The position numbers and the translations under genes were made by a program. The notes beneath the pieces are model-generated. The model saw only the letters and a list, made by a program, of their open reading frames with translations, made no database searches and was not told where the DNA came from. Below, one piece after another: positions 50,634 to 59,414 of a stretch of 64,000 nucleotides of DNA. Origin of the DNA: Pelomonas sp. Root1217 (lineage in GTDB: Bacteria > Pseudomonadota > Gammaproteobacteria > Burkholderiales > Burkholderiaceae_C); contig NZ_LMDC01000028.1 in assembly GCF_001425705.1 (NCBI RefSeq), positions 1,061,119 to 1,125,118 on the forward strand, read 5' to 3'. How positions within the stretch are numbered: position 1 is the first letter of the stretch; each line of letters begins with the position of its first letter.

Positions 50634-53593
50634 TAGAACTTGTAGCGGCCACCGATGATGAACTCGCGGCCGGTGTAGTTGTTGACCACGACGTTGTCCA
50701 TCGCCCGGGAGATGAACTGGTCGTTCGGCTGGTTGGTCAGATTGGTCGCTTCAAACGTCAGCTGCAGCTGCTTGTTGAGCTGGTAGCCCATCGACAGGTC
50801 GACATTGAAGGTCTTGTTCTTGCCGGCCACGTCCTGGTTGTTGCCCGCCGGGATGGTGGTCAGGAAGGCCGAGCGCGCCGAGGTCGACACGCGGCCGCTG
50901 AAGGTACCGTCGTCGTAGTAGACCGACAGGTTCCAGGAGCGCGGCGACAGGTTGACCAGGTCTTCCGTGACGGTGGCGGAGCCGACGGCGGTGGCCGACA
51001 ACACGTATTCCATCTTGGACTTGACCTGCGTGTAGTTCGCCAGCAAGCCGAAATTCTTGCCCCAGCCCGGCAGGAAGGTGAAGGGCTGCTGCACGTTGAT
51101 CTCGAAGCCGGTCAGCTTGCCGCCCGGGGTGTTGACGGGGGCGCTGACGCGAAAGATCTCGTCGCCGGTGAAGTTGCTTGGCAGCAGCGACATGGGCAGG
51201 CCGGTCTGGTTGTAGGGGATGTCGCGGCCCTGCGTCAGCACATAGCTCTTGATGTCCTTCTGGAACACGCCCAGGCCGATGAAGGCGTTCTTCGAGTGGT
51301 ACCACTCGGCGCTCAGGTCCAGCGTCGTGGCGCGGAAGGGATCCAGCGAGGGATTGCCACCGGTGTAGCTCAGCGATCCCGTCGTGCTCAGCGTGCCGCC
51401 CGGGTTCAGGTTCTGCAGCGGCGGGCGCGACATGACCTTGGCCGCGGCGGCGCGCAGGATCAGGTCCTTGGCCAGGTTGACCGAGACATTGGCCGAAGGC
51501 AGCCAGTCGGTGTACTGGCGCGAGGCCGAGACCGCGCTGCCGCCGCCGGTGGCGAGGTAGCCGCTGGCGTCGATGGCGGTCTTCACATAGCGCGTGCCGA
51601 CATTGCCGCGCACGGGCATGCCACCCAGGCGGGTCTCGAAGTCGGCCATGAACCATGTGCCGGTGTCGGTCTCGGTGATGGCGCGGTTGCCGCCACGGGC
51701 GCTGCCGTTGGTGATGGAGGTCAGCCTGTAGTCGCCCGGGCCGCCGGCCGGGCCGGTCTTCAGGCAGTTGCAGTAGATGTCATAGGCCTCGGCGATGGCG
51801 TCCAGGTTGGGGATGACCCAGGACGTGATCGAGCCATCAGGCAGGTTTTGGCCCTTGCCGAAGCCCGTCAGCGTCGTCACGAGGCTGGCCGGGATCACGT
51901 TGGCCGGCAGCGTGTTCATCGTCTCGACGGTGCGGCGGATGTCGTAGCTGGTGAACTTGAACTGCTTGTAGCTGGCGCCACCCTTGAGCGTCAGCACGTC
52001 GGGGATGACTTCCCAGGCCACGTCCGCGGTCAGCACGTCCTGGCGGTTGGTCACACCGTTGGGGCGGATGCGGATTTCGCTGGGCGTGAAGTTGGCGATG
52101 CTGGTCGAGCCGACGGGCACGCCGTAGATCTTCAGCGCGCCGTTGGGGTCGCTGGGGTTGAGGTTGCCGTAGCCGAGCAGCGGCGCGCGGTCGTCGCCGC
52201 GGGCGTCGAACACATAGCCGTTCACGTTGGGCGCATCCAGCGTCGTCGTGGTCTGGATGGGGTTCCTGAAGCGGGACGTCGCGCGGCCACCGCGCAGGGT
52301 CAGCTTGAGGGTGTCGGTGATGTCCTGCTCGACGGTCAGCGACGGCTGCGTGAACTCGGTGCTGAGCTTGTCGAAGCGCGATTCGGCGCGCACGTCGACG
52401 CCGTTGAACTTGCCGTAGAGCATCTGGCCGCTGGGCGCGAACTGCGCCTCGACGACGCTGGTCTGCTGCTTGCCGCCGGCCGACAGCGCGCGGCTGAAGG
52501 AGATGGCCTCCAGGAAGTCTTCCTGGCGGGTTGCCTCCAGCTTGCTGTACAGCATGTCGAAGGTGATCAGCATGCTGTCGGCCGGGCGCAGCTGGATGGC
52601 GCCGGTCAGCCCCAAGCGCTCCTGGTCATGCGTGAGGCGGCCGTAGCGGGGCAGGCGCGGGTGGAAGTTGGTGGCCAGCGAGGCGGCGTTGTAGGCAGCG
52701 AGGTTTTCCGGCGTGTTGGGCAGGCGGGCCACCGCCTGGGCGGCGGGGCCGCAGGTGGTGGCGGTGGAGCCGGTCGGCAGGTTGGCCGTCACGCCCTGGG
52801 GCGGGCACCAGCCGCTGAAGGCGTTGCCGCTGGAGGGGCCGTTGTCCCAGCGCACGGTGCTGAAGCCCTCTTCATAGACCTTGCGCTTGGAATAGGCGCC
52901 CGACAGCAGCACGCCGATCTTCTTGTCGGCAAAGGTGTTGGAGATCAGGAAGGAGGTCTTGGGCGTGGCCTTGCCGGACAGGTCGTTGTAGGTGCCTTTG
53001 ACGGATACGGCGGCCGCGAACTTGTTCAGGTCGAAGGGGCGGGCCGTCTGCAGGTCGATGGTGGCGCCAAGCGAACCTTCATCCACGTCGGCCGAACTGC
53101 TCTTGCGCACGGTCAGCGAGTTGAAGAGATCGGCGGCGAAGACGTTGAAGTCGAAGGCACGGGTGCGGTTGGCGCCGCCGGAGCTGTCAGTACCGCCGGT
53201 GGTGGCCAGGGCCTCGATGCCGTTGATGCGGGTGCGAGCGAAGTCGCCGCCCAGGCCGCGCACGGTGATGTTGCGGCCTTCGCCAGCGTCACGGTCGATG
53301 ACGACGCCCGGGATGCGCTGCAGCGATTCGGCCAGGTTGGTGTCCGGGAACTTGCCCATGTCCTCGGCCTTGATGACATCGACGATGCCCTTGTCCTGGC
53401 GCTTGGCGTTCAGCGCGCTCTCCAGCGAGGCGCGGATGCCGGTGACGGTCACGGTCTCCAGTTGCGCGGAGGGGGCCGGCGCGGTCTGGGCCCAGGCGGG
53501 CGCGGCAGACAACGTGGCAAGGGTGGCGGCCAGCGCCACCGGGCTCAGCGCCAAGCGGTGGGACGAGCGACGGAAAGGATGAAAGGCGGGCAT
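50633..53593 (-). CDS. TonB-dependent receptor, TonB-Xanth-Caul type
   Basis: A 986-residue receptor with signal peptide (ending PAWAQ), the plug signature DKGIVDVIKAEDMGKFPDTNLAESLQRIPGVVIDRDAGEGRNITVRGLGGDFARTRINGIEA typical of the TIGR01782 (Xanthomonas-Caulobacter) group, and a barrel ending GREFIIGGRYKF. These receptors usually import plant saccharides. AGGAGA precedes the ATG at 53593; the open frame upstream to 53887 lacks similarity and lies in the regulatory region. It is the first gene of the minus-strand pectin run. Confidence 0.92.
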   Translation of the reverse strand: MPAFHPFRRSSHRLALSPVALAATLATLSAAPAWAQTAPAPSAQLETVTVTGIRASLESALNAKRQDKGIVDVIKAEDMGKFPDTNLAESLQRIPGVVIDRDAGEGRNITVRGLGGDFARTRINGIEALATTGGTDSSGGANRTRAFDFNVFAADLFNSLTVRKSSSADVDEGSLGATIDLQTARPFDLNKFAAAVSVKGTYNDLSGKATPKTSFLISNTFADKKIGVLLSGAYSKRKVYEEGFSTVRWDNGPSSGNAFSGWCPPQGVTANLPTGSTATTCGPAAQAVARLPNTPENLAAYNAASLATNFHPRLPRYGRLTHDQERLGLTGAIQLRPADSMLITFDMLYSKLEATRQEDFLEAISFSRALSAGGKQQTSVVEAQFAPSGQMLYGKFNGVDVRAESRFDKLSTEFTQPSLTVEQDITDTLKLTLRGGRATSRFRNPIQTTTTLDAPNVNGYVFDARGDDRAPLLGYGNLNPSDPNGALKIYGVPVGSTSIANFTPSEIRIRPNGVTNRQDVLTADVAWEVIPDVLTLKGGASYKQFKFTSYDIRRTVETMNTLPANVIPASLVTTLTGFGKGQNLPDGSITSWVIPNLDAIAEAYDIYCNCLKTGPAGGPGDYRLTSITNGSARGGNRAITETDTGTWFMADFETRLGGMPVRGNVGTRYVKTAIDASGYLATGGGSAVSASRQYTDWLPSANVSVNLAKDLILRAAAAKVMSRPPLQNLNPGGTLSTTGSLSYTGGNPSLDPFRATTLDLSAEWYHSKNAFIGLGVFQKDIKSYVLTQGRDIPYNQTGLPMSLLPSNFTGDEIFRVSAPVNTPGGKLTGFEINVQQPFTFLPGWGKNFGLLANYTQVKSKMEYVLSATAVGSATVTEDLVNLSPRSWNLSVYYDDGTFSGRVSTSARSAFLTTIPAGNNQDVAGKNKTFNVDLSMGYQLNKQLQLTFEATNLTNQPNDQFISRAMDNVVVNNYTGREFIIGGRYKF

Positions 53594-53871
53594 GTGGTGT
53601 CTCCTGGTGCAGGCCGCCTGGGTGCGGTGTCGCGCCGGCGGCTCTCGGGTTATGCAAGGCTGTGAACCCGGGCGCACGCAGGGCACCCGTTGATTTCCTA
53701 AGCCGGCGACGCTGTAGTGCGAGCACCGGTTCTTTCGTCGTGACGACAGATCGTTGTCGCGGCGAGGGAAAAACTTGTCGGTCAGCGCAGGCCCGTCATG
53801 GGTAAACAGGGGCACATTGCTGAGTTCTTCGAAGTTCGTTGTGGACGATGATAGGGGGAAGATGCGAAAAT

Positions 53872-53886
53872 CGGAACATCGGTTCA
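53872..53886. promoter_or_regulatory. Putative KdgR/IclR-type operator
   Basis: CGGAAC-ATC-GGTTCA, with a core palindrome GAAC-ATCG-GTTC. It shares the arms of the sites at 31209 and 53950. It lies 146 bases before kduD and about 280 before the TonB receptor start. Confidence 0.45.
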
Positions 53887-53949
53887 CTAATTAGAAACCA
53901 TGATTCCGCAACACTTGCGCGCTGCCTAAAGTCGTGGCATCGGAAAAAG

Positions 53950-53964
53950 TGGAACTGCGTTTCA
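53950..53964. promoter_or_regulatory. Putative KdgR/IclR-type operator upstream of kduD
   Basis: TGGAAC-TGC-GTTTCA, 53 bases before the kduD ATG. Its reverse complement differs from the arms of the site at 61972 at one of twelve positions. Confidence 0.5.
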
Positions 53965-54017
53965 ACCAGCTGAACCACCTTGGCCACGACCCTCGCGCTG
54001 AACGGACGCAACAAAAC

Positions 54018-54779
54018 ATGGTGCTCAACAACTTCAACCTGGCCGGCAAGACGGCCATCGTCACCGGCTGCAACACCGGCCTGGGCCAGGGCATGGCGCT
54101 GGCGCTCGCCCAAGCCGGCGCTGACATCGTCGGCGTCAACGTGTCCGACCCGGATGAGACCAAGGCCGGTGTCGAGAAGCTCGGGCGCCGCTTCCTGGAC
54201 ATGCGTGCCAACCTGTCCGACGTGAGCGCCATTTCCGACCTGGTCGCCCAGGCCAGGACCTTCACGGGCGCGGTGCACATCCTGGTCAACAACGCCGGCA
54301 TCATTCGCCGTGAAGACGCCATTAAGTTTTCGGAGGCCGACTGGGACGACGTGATGGACTTGAACCTGAAGTCCGTGTTCTTCCTGTCGCAGGCCGTGGC
54401 CAAGGTCTACCTGGCCCAGGGCAGCGGCGGCAAGATCATCAACATCGCGTCGATGCTGAGCTTCCAGGGCGGTGTGCGCGTGCCCTCCTACACGGCCAGC
54501 AAGAGCGGCGTCATGGGCATCACGCGGTTGATGGCCAACGAGTGGGCCTCGCATGGCATCAATGTGAACGCCATCGCGCCGGGCTATATGGCCACCAACA
54601 ACACCGCCGCGCTGCGCGCCGACGAGCAGCGCAACAGCGCCATCCTGGACCGCATCCCGGCCGGCCGCTGGGGCAAGCCCGAGGACCTGGCCGGTCCGGT
54701 CGTGTTCCTGGCCTCGCAGGCGTCCGACTACGTCAATGGCTACACCATCGCCGTGGATGGCGGCTGGCTGGCCAGGTAA
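54018..54779 (+). CDS. kduD: 2-dehydro-3-deoxy-D-gluconate 5-dehydrogenase (SDR)
   Basis: A 253-residue short-chain dehydrogenase of the KduD type: TGCNTGLGQGMALALAQAGADIVG (cofactor loop), NNAGIIRREDAIKFSEADWDDVMDLN, and catalytic YTASKSG (Tyr-x3-Lys). NAIAPGYMATNNTAALRAD and the GRWGKPEDLAGPVVFLAS end are typical. It reduces or oxidises diketo-sugar intermediates on the route from unsaturated galacturonate to 2-keto-3-deoxygluconate. ATG at 54018 gives the normal N-terminus; a GTG at 53934 would read through the operator. Confidence 0.9.
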   Translation: MVLNNFNLAGKTAIVTGCNTGLGQGMALALAQAGADIVGVNVSDPDETKAGVEKLGRRFLDMRANLSDVSAISDLVAQARTFTGAVHILVNNAGIIRREDAIKFSEADWDDVMDLNLKSVFFLSQAVAKVYLAQGSGGKIINIASMLSFQGGVRVPSYTASKSGVMGITRLMANEWASHGINVNAIAPGYMATNNTAALRADEQRNSAILDRIPAGRWGKPEDLAGPVVFLASQASDYVNGYTIAVDGGWLAR

Positions 54780-54925
54780 AACGCCCCTCGCCCAGCCTCG
54801 CCTGCTGAACGCGGCGAGTCTGGTCGGTCCCCCGAGGGGACGGCGATGCTTGCGGCATCGAGCCGCAAGCACATCGCCAGTCGGGCCGGCTTGGGAGCGG
54901 CCCGGCGCTCGGCCCCGAAACTTCT
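54780..54925 (+). repeat. Structured intergenic repeat, copy B
   Basis: It starts right after the kduD stop. Hairpins: GTCCCC at 54827-54832 with GGGGAC at 54836-54841; GCTTGCGGC at 54848-54856 with GCCGCAAGC at 54862-54870 (perfect nine-base stem, loop ATCGA); then CGGGCCG...CGGCCCG. The element aligns along its length with the minus strand of 9956-10106. It separates kduD from ogl and may end, weaken or process the transcript. Confidence 0.8.
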
Positions 54926-54967
54926 CACGCCGCGCCGACAGAAGCCCGCGCGAACGAGGATCAAGCC

Positions 54968-56137
54968 ATGAAGTCCACCGAACGCAAGTTTGATTTCCTC
55001 ACCCGCGAGGACCCCGACACCGGTGCGCGCGTCACGCGCCTGACACCGCCCGATGTCACCTGCCATCGCAACTACTTCTATCAGAAGTGCTTCACGAACG
55101 ACGGTCGCAAGCTGATCTTCGGCGGCGAGTTCGGACCCAATCCGAGTCCGAACTGGAATTACCACCTGCTGGACCTGGGCACGCAGACGGCCATCCAGCT
55201 CACCGACGGCATGGGTGAGAACACCTTCGGCGGCTTCCTGAGCCCAGATGACAGGCACCTGTACTTCGTGCGTGACAAGCGCCAGTTCATCCGCCTGGAG
55301 CTCGCCACGTTGCAAGAGGAGGTCCTCTACGTCGTGCCCGACGCCTGGGTGGGCTACGGCACCTGGGTCAGCAACAGCGCCTGCACCAAGATCGTCGGCA
55401 TAGAGATCGCCGCCGCCGATTGGTTCCCGCTGAATACCTGGCAGAAATTCAACGAGATGTTCCACAAGCGGCCGCTGTGCCGGCTGTTCAGCGTCGACCT
55501 GGCGACCGGCAAGCGCACGGTGATCCTGGAGCAACGCGGCTGGCTGGGCCACCCGCAGTACCGCCCGTTCGATGACAACACCGTCGCCTACTGCCACGAA
55601 GGCCCGCACGACCTCATCGACGCGCGGATGTGGTTCATCAACGAGGACGGCACGAACCGCCGCTGCGGCAAGGAGCACCTGGACGGCGAGAGCTGCACGC
55701 ACGAGTTCTGGGTGCCGGACGGCAGCGCCATGATCTACGTCAGCTACAACGAGAAGTCGCCCGAGCGCTGGATCTACAGCCTGGACCCGGTCACGCTGGA
55801 GAACAAGCTGCTGACGGCCATGCCGCAGTGCTCGCACCTGATGAGCAACCATGACGGTTCGCTCATCGTCGGCGACGGCGTGGGCAAGGTCAGCCATGAC
55901 AGCACGGCCAGCAACGCGATGCTGGTGGGCGACCCGTATCTGCACCTGTTCGACCTGAAAGCCGGCACGACCCGCCCCATCGCGCGGCACGACAGCGGCT
56001 GGGACGTCTACAAGGACGACCGCCAGGTCACGCACCCGCACCCGAGCTTCACGCCAGACAACAAGCAGGTGCTGTTCAGCTGCGACAAGGAGCGCGCGAA
56101 CGGCGTCGAGCCGGCCCTCTACCTGGCCGACCTGTGA
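54968..56137 (+). CDS. ogl: Oligogalacturonate lyase (PL22)
   Basis: A 389-residue cytoplasmic seven-bladed propeller enzyme: DPDTGARVTRLTPPDVTCHRNYFYQKCFTNDGRKLIFGGEF, CHEGPHDLIDARMWFINEDGTN, ESCTHEFWVPDGSAMIYVSY, QVTHPHPSFTPDNKQVLFSCDKE. Conserved His residues in these blocks bind the catalytic Mn2+ in the family. It splits unsaturated and saturated oligogalacturonides to 5-keto-4-deoxyuronate and galacturonate. The stop overlaps the pectinesterase start by GTGA. Confidence 0.93.
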   Translation: MKSTERKFDFLTREDPDTGARVTRLTPPDVTCHRNYFYQKCFTNDGRKLIFGGEFGPNPSPNWNYHLLDLGTQTAIQLTDGMGENTFGGFLSPDDRHLYFVRDKRQFIRLELATLQEEVLYVVPDAWVGYGTWVSNSACTKIVGIEIAAADWFPLNTWQKFNEMFHKRPLCRLFSVDLATGKRTVILEQRGWLGHPQYRPFDDNTVAYCHEGPHDLIDARMWFINEDGTNRRCGKEHLDGESCTHEFWVPDGSAMIYVSYNEKSPERWIYSLDPVTLENKLLTAMPQCSHLMSNHDGSLIVGDGVGKVSHDSTASNAMLVGDPYLHLFDLKAGTTRPIARHDSGWDVYKDDRQVTHPHPSFTPDNKQVLFSCDKERANGVEPALYLADL

Positions 56138-57222
56138 AGCTCGCGCTGGCCTTGGCCGCATCGCTTGCCGTAACGGCAGCTCAGGGGCAAGCACGCCCTC
56201 AGCTGCCGGCCGAGCAGGCCGCCGCGCACACCGCGGCGGCCTACCTCGGCGACTGGAAGCCAGGGCTGCTGGCCGACCTCACCGCGACCGCGCCTGACTT
56301 CGTCGTCAAGCCAGGTGAGTCGGTGCAAGCCGCCATCGACAAGGTGCCCGCTGAAGGGGCCAAGCGCTGGGTCATCCATATCCAGCCCGGCACTTACCGC
56401 GGTCCCGTCTGCATCAAGGACAAGGCACCGCTGGCCCTCGTCGGCTCGGCGCTTGACGCCAGCGCCGTGGTGCTGGTGGACAACCGCTTTGCCGGCAAGC
56501 CCAAGGGCGAGAACGAGCCCGCCCACCCCTGCTGGCCCGAACTCGGCAAGGCCTCCATCGGCACCAGCGGCAGCACCAGCATGCTGGTGCAGAGCAACGA
56601 CGTGCAGTTGATCTCGCTGACTGTCGCCAACGACGCGATGGATGGCGTGCGCCGCGGCGAGGCCTATCCGCCGGGCGTGGGCGAAAGCGGCGGCGCGCAG
56701 GCCGTGGCGCTGACGCTGATGGGCGACCGCATCCAGCTCGAAGGCGTGCGCCTGCTCGGCCACCAGGACACGCTCTACGCCAAGCGCGCGAAGGCCGACC
56801 AGACCGCCCGCCAGTTGATCCGCCACAGCCTGATCGCTGGCGACGTGGACTTCATCTTCGGCAACGCGGTGCTTGTCATCGAGCACAGCACCGTCCTGAC
56901 CCGCGCCAACCGCCGCACGCCGGGCCACGGCGGCATCATCCTGGCGCCCAGCACCGCGCCCAACGTGGCGCAAGGCTTTCTCATCACGCACAGCCGCCTG
57001 ATCGGCGAGCCCGGCATCGCCGAGGGCGCCACCTCCCTCGGCCGCGCCTGGGATGCCGGCGTGAAGGCCGGCACGTGGCAGGCAGGCAGCAGCCCCAACG
57101 GCCTGGCCATCGTGCGCGACAGCGAGATCGGCGCCCATATCGGCCCCTGGTCGGCCAGCACCTCGCGCCGAGCTTTCGACGCTGCCAGCAACCGCCTGTT
57201 CGAGTTCAACAACCGCCCATGA
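56134..57222 (+). CDS. Pectinesterase (CE8)
   Basis: A 362-residue enzyme with a signal peptide about 1-18 and a beta-helix: PGESVQAAIDKVPAEGAKRWVIHIQPGTYRG, GHQDTLYAKR and AGDVDFIFGNAVLVIEHST with the two catalytic Asp residues and Gln, and RAWDAGVKAG near the end with the conserved Arg and Trp. It removes methyl esters from pectin; its siblings act on the product. GTG at 56134 overlaps the Ogl stop. Confidence 0.9.
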   Translation: MKLALALAASLAVTAAQGQARPQLPAEQAAAHTAAAYLGDWKPGLLADLTATAPDFVVKPGESVQAAIDKVPAEGAKRWVIHIQPGTYRGPVCIKDKAPLALVGSALDASAVVLVDNRFAGKPKGENEPAHPCWPELGKASIGTSGSTSMLVQSNDVQLISLTVANDAMDGVRRGEAYPPGVGESGGAQAVALTLMGDRIQLEGVRLLGHQDTLYAKRAKADQTARQLIRHSLIAGDVDFIFGNAVLVIEHSTVLTRANRRTPGHGGIILAPSTAPNVAQGFLITHSRLIGEPGIAEGATSLGRAWDAGVKAGTWQAGSSPNGLAIVRDSEIGAHIGPWSASTSRRAFDAASNRLFEFNNRP

Positions 57223-58472
57223 AACGCCGCCACATCCTTGCCCTGAGCGCCCTGCCCGTCCTGGGCGGTTGCGCAGCCACTGCCCCCGCACCGGTGGAAC
57301 TGCCGCTGGGTTGGGCCGGCGTCGGCAACACGACGGGCGGCGCCAAGGCCATCCCCGAACATGTCTTCGACGTTCACGATCGCGCCGGCCTGGACGCGGC
57401 GCTTCGCCTGGGCGACAAGCCCAAGATCATCCGCATCCACACCTTCATCGACCTCTGCCCCGGCGGCGTCGAGGCCTTCCGCGATCCCGAGTTCAACTTC
57501 GACGCCTTTGACCGCGCGTTCGACCCCGCCACCTGGGGCCGCGACGCCCCCCGGGGCCCACTGGAAGATGCCCGCAAGCGCTCCGAAAAGCGCCAGGCCG
57601 ACGGCTCCGTCGTGCGCCTGCCGTCCAACACGACACTGCTGGGTGTCTCGCCGGGCGCCGGCTTCCTGCACGGCATGGTGCTGCTGGACAAGGTCAGCAA
57701 CATCGTCATCCGCGACCTGCGCTTCTCCGACGCGTACGACCACTTCCCCGCCTGGGAGCCGCGCGACAACGGGCACGGCGAGTGGAACTCGGAGTACGAC
57801 GCGCTGTCGCTGCGCGGCGCTGAGCGCGTGTGGGTGGACCACTGCCTGTTCGACGACGGCAACCACGCCGACAAGCTCGAGCCCATCCGCCTGGGCCAGC
57901 GCGTGCAGCACCACGACGGCTTGCTGGACATCACCAACGGCAGCGATCTCGTCACCGTGTCCTGGTGCCGCTTCCAGGCCCATGACAAGACCATGCTGAT
58001 CGGCAACAGCGACGGCCGCATCACGGATGACGGCCTGCTGCGCGTCACGCTGCATCACAACCACTTCCACGCCTGCAAGGAGCGCACGCCGCGGGTTCGC
58101 TTTGGCCGCGTGCATGTCGTCGCCAACCTCTTCAGCGCCGAGCGCGCTGAGGACTTTGGCTACTCCCTGGGCGTCGGCATCCGCTCGCGCCTGTACAGCG
58201 AGCACAACCACTGGGAGTTGCCGCCCGAGATCAAGGCCGACCGGCTGATCCGCCGCCTCAAGGGCAGCGCCTTCACCGACCGTGAAAGCCGGCTCAACGG
58301 CCAGGCGGTCGACATCCTGGCCGCTTGGGCAGCCACGCACCCCGGCGAGACCATGTCCGCCGACGTCGGCTGGCGCCCCGACGAGTCCTACGACGCGGCA
58401 GCTTTGCGCCCGGCCCGTCCCGATCAATTGGTTGAGCAAATCCGCGCAGGCGTCGGGCCGCGCCGCGCCTGA
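57219..58472 (+). CDS. PL1 pectate lyase, predicted lipoprotein
   Basis: A 417-residue lyase with a lipobox (LGGC, Cys19). PL1 core motifs: LPSNTTLLGVSPGAGF, VWVDHCLFDDG, VQHHDGLLDITNGSDLVTVSWCRFQAHDKTMLIGNSDG, LHHNHFHACKERTPRVRFGRVHVVANLF with the conserved Arg and Pro-Arg. The long insert RKRSEKRQADGSV lies between strands. Being a lipoprotein, it would be anchored in the envelope rather than free. It overlaps the pectinesterase stop (ATGA). Confidence 0.9.
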   Translation: MKRRHILALSALPVLGGCAATAPAPVELPLGWAGVGNTTGGAKAIPEHVFDVHDRAGLDAALRLGDKPKIIRIHTFIDLCPGGVEAFRDPEFNFDAFDRAFDPATWGRDAPRGPLEDARKRSEKRQADGSVVRLPSNTTLLGVSPGAGFLHGMVLLDKVSNIVIRDLRFSDAYDHFPAWEPRDNGHGEWNSEYDALSLRGAERVWVDHCLFDDGNHADKLEPIRLGQRVQHHDGLLDITNGSDLVTVSWCRFQAHDKTMLIGNSDGRITDDGLLRVTLHHNHFHACKERTPRVRFGRVHVVANLFSAERAEDFGYSLGVGIRSRLYSEHNHWELPPEIKADRLIRRLKGSAFTDRESRLNGQAVDILAAWAATHPGETMSADVGWRPDESYDAAALRPARPDQLVEQIRAGVGPRRA

Positions 58473-58517
58473 GTCAGAATCCGGCTACTGAAACACGCAC
58501 CCGAAAGAATCGAAACG

Positions 58518-59324
58518 ATGGACGACGACATTGCTGATTCCAAGCAGCCGGAGTCGGTTGCCGCGGTGCTCAAGGTGTTCGCCATCCTGAATGCCCTGGG
58601 TGAGCGCAGTGACATCGGTATCACCGACCTGTCGGTGCGCCTGGCCATGCCCAAGGCGACGGTCTACCGTTTCCTGCAGACGATGAAGGGCCTGGGCTAT
58701 GTGCGCCAGGAGGCCGACAGCGAGCGTTACGGCCTGGCCATGCGCATGTTCGAGATCGGCGCCAAGGCCCTGCCCTCGCCCGAACTCGTCGACCTGGCCA
58801 AGCACCACATGCAGATGCTGGCCGACGCCACCGGCGAGACCGTCCACCTGGGCAGCCTGATCGACAGCGAGATCATCTACATCCACAAGGTCGACTCGCG
58901 CCACATGCTGGGCATGTACTCGCGCATCGGCCGCCGCGCGCCGCTGCACTGCACGGCCATCGGCAAGGTGCTGATGGCCTGGGAACACCCCGAGCGCCGC
59001 GACCGCATCCTCGACGGCGCAGAGTTCAAGCGCTTTCGTGACAAGACCATCACGGAACGCCCGGCCTTCCTGGCTGAGCTCGAGCAGGTCAAACGCCAAG
59101 GTTTCGGCGAAGACCGCGAAGAGTTCGACGACCACATCCGCTGTCTGGGCGTGCCCATCTTCGACCGCCTGGGCCAGCCCATCGCCGGCATGAGCGTGTC
59201 CTTCCCGACCTTCCGCTTCGACGTCGAGAAGGCGCCCGAGGTGGTCCGGATGCTGCAGACGGCCAGCAAGGACATTTCCGAGAAGCTGGGTTGCACCAGC
59301 TATCCGATCACGATCGCGTCGTGA
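58518..59324 (+). CDS. kdgR: IclR family regulator, KdgR-like
   Basis: A 268-residue regulator: N-terminal helix-turn-helix (SVAAVLKVFAILNALGERSDIGITDLSVRLAMPKATVYRFLQTMKGLGYV) and effector domain with PLHCTAIGKVLMAW and the end FDVEKAPEVVRMLQTASKDISEKLG. The position after four pectin genes, and the KdgR-like dyads elsewhere in the locus, suggest it is the pectin repressor. KdgR in enterobacteria responds to 2-keto-3-deoxygluconate. A half-site TGAAAC lies 24 bases before its ATG. Confidence 0.85.
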   Translation: MDDDIADSKQPESVAAVLKVFAILNALGERSDIGITDLSVRLAMPKATVYRFLQTMKGLGYVRQEADSERYGLAMRMFEIGAKALPSPELVDLAKHHMQMLADATGETVHLGSLIDSEIIYIHKVDSRHMLGMYSRIGRRAPLHCTAIGKVLMAWEHPERRDRILDGAEFKRFRDKTITERPAFLAELEQVKRQGFGEDREEFDDHIRCLGVPIFDRLGQPIAGMSVSFPTFRFDVEKAPEVVRMLQTASKDISEKLGCTSYPITIAS

Positions 59325-59348
59325 GTCGACCGCTCTAAAGCGTTGTCG

Positions 59349-59365
59349 CCCCTGGGACGCAGGGG
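59349..59365 (+). terminator. Hairpin after kdgR
   Basis: CCCCTG-GGACG-CAGGGG, a six-base stem between the regulator and the oxidoreductase gene. No U-run follows, so it is a possible transcription end only. Confidence 0.3.
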
Positions 59366-59414
59366 TCCCGGTCAGGGTGCTTCAATGGCGGCTGTTACCT
59401 GAACAGACAGCCCC

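Larger units (their letters stand above)
53594..54017. promoter_or_regulatory. Divergent regulatory region between TonB receptor and kduD
   Basis: About 420 bases without a gene, less GC-rich than its surroundings in the middle. It contains two dyads of the putative KdgR/IclR type (53872 and 53950) near the kduD side and CTTCGAAG at 53827-53834. Long open frames in both directions extend into it but show no family similarity. No clear sigma-70 boxes. Confidence 0.6.

Noticed and set aside
51296-53665. 789-codon plus-strand frame
   Set aside because: Antisense to the TonB-Xanth-Caul receptor with no recognised motif.
53594-53887. N-terminal extension of the TonB receptor
   Set aside because: The signal peptide begins at the ATG at 53593, which has its own AGGAGA; the extension would cover a regulatory dyad.
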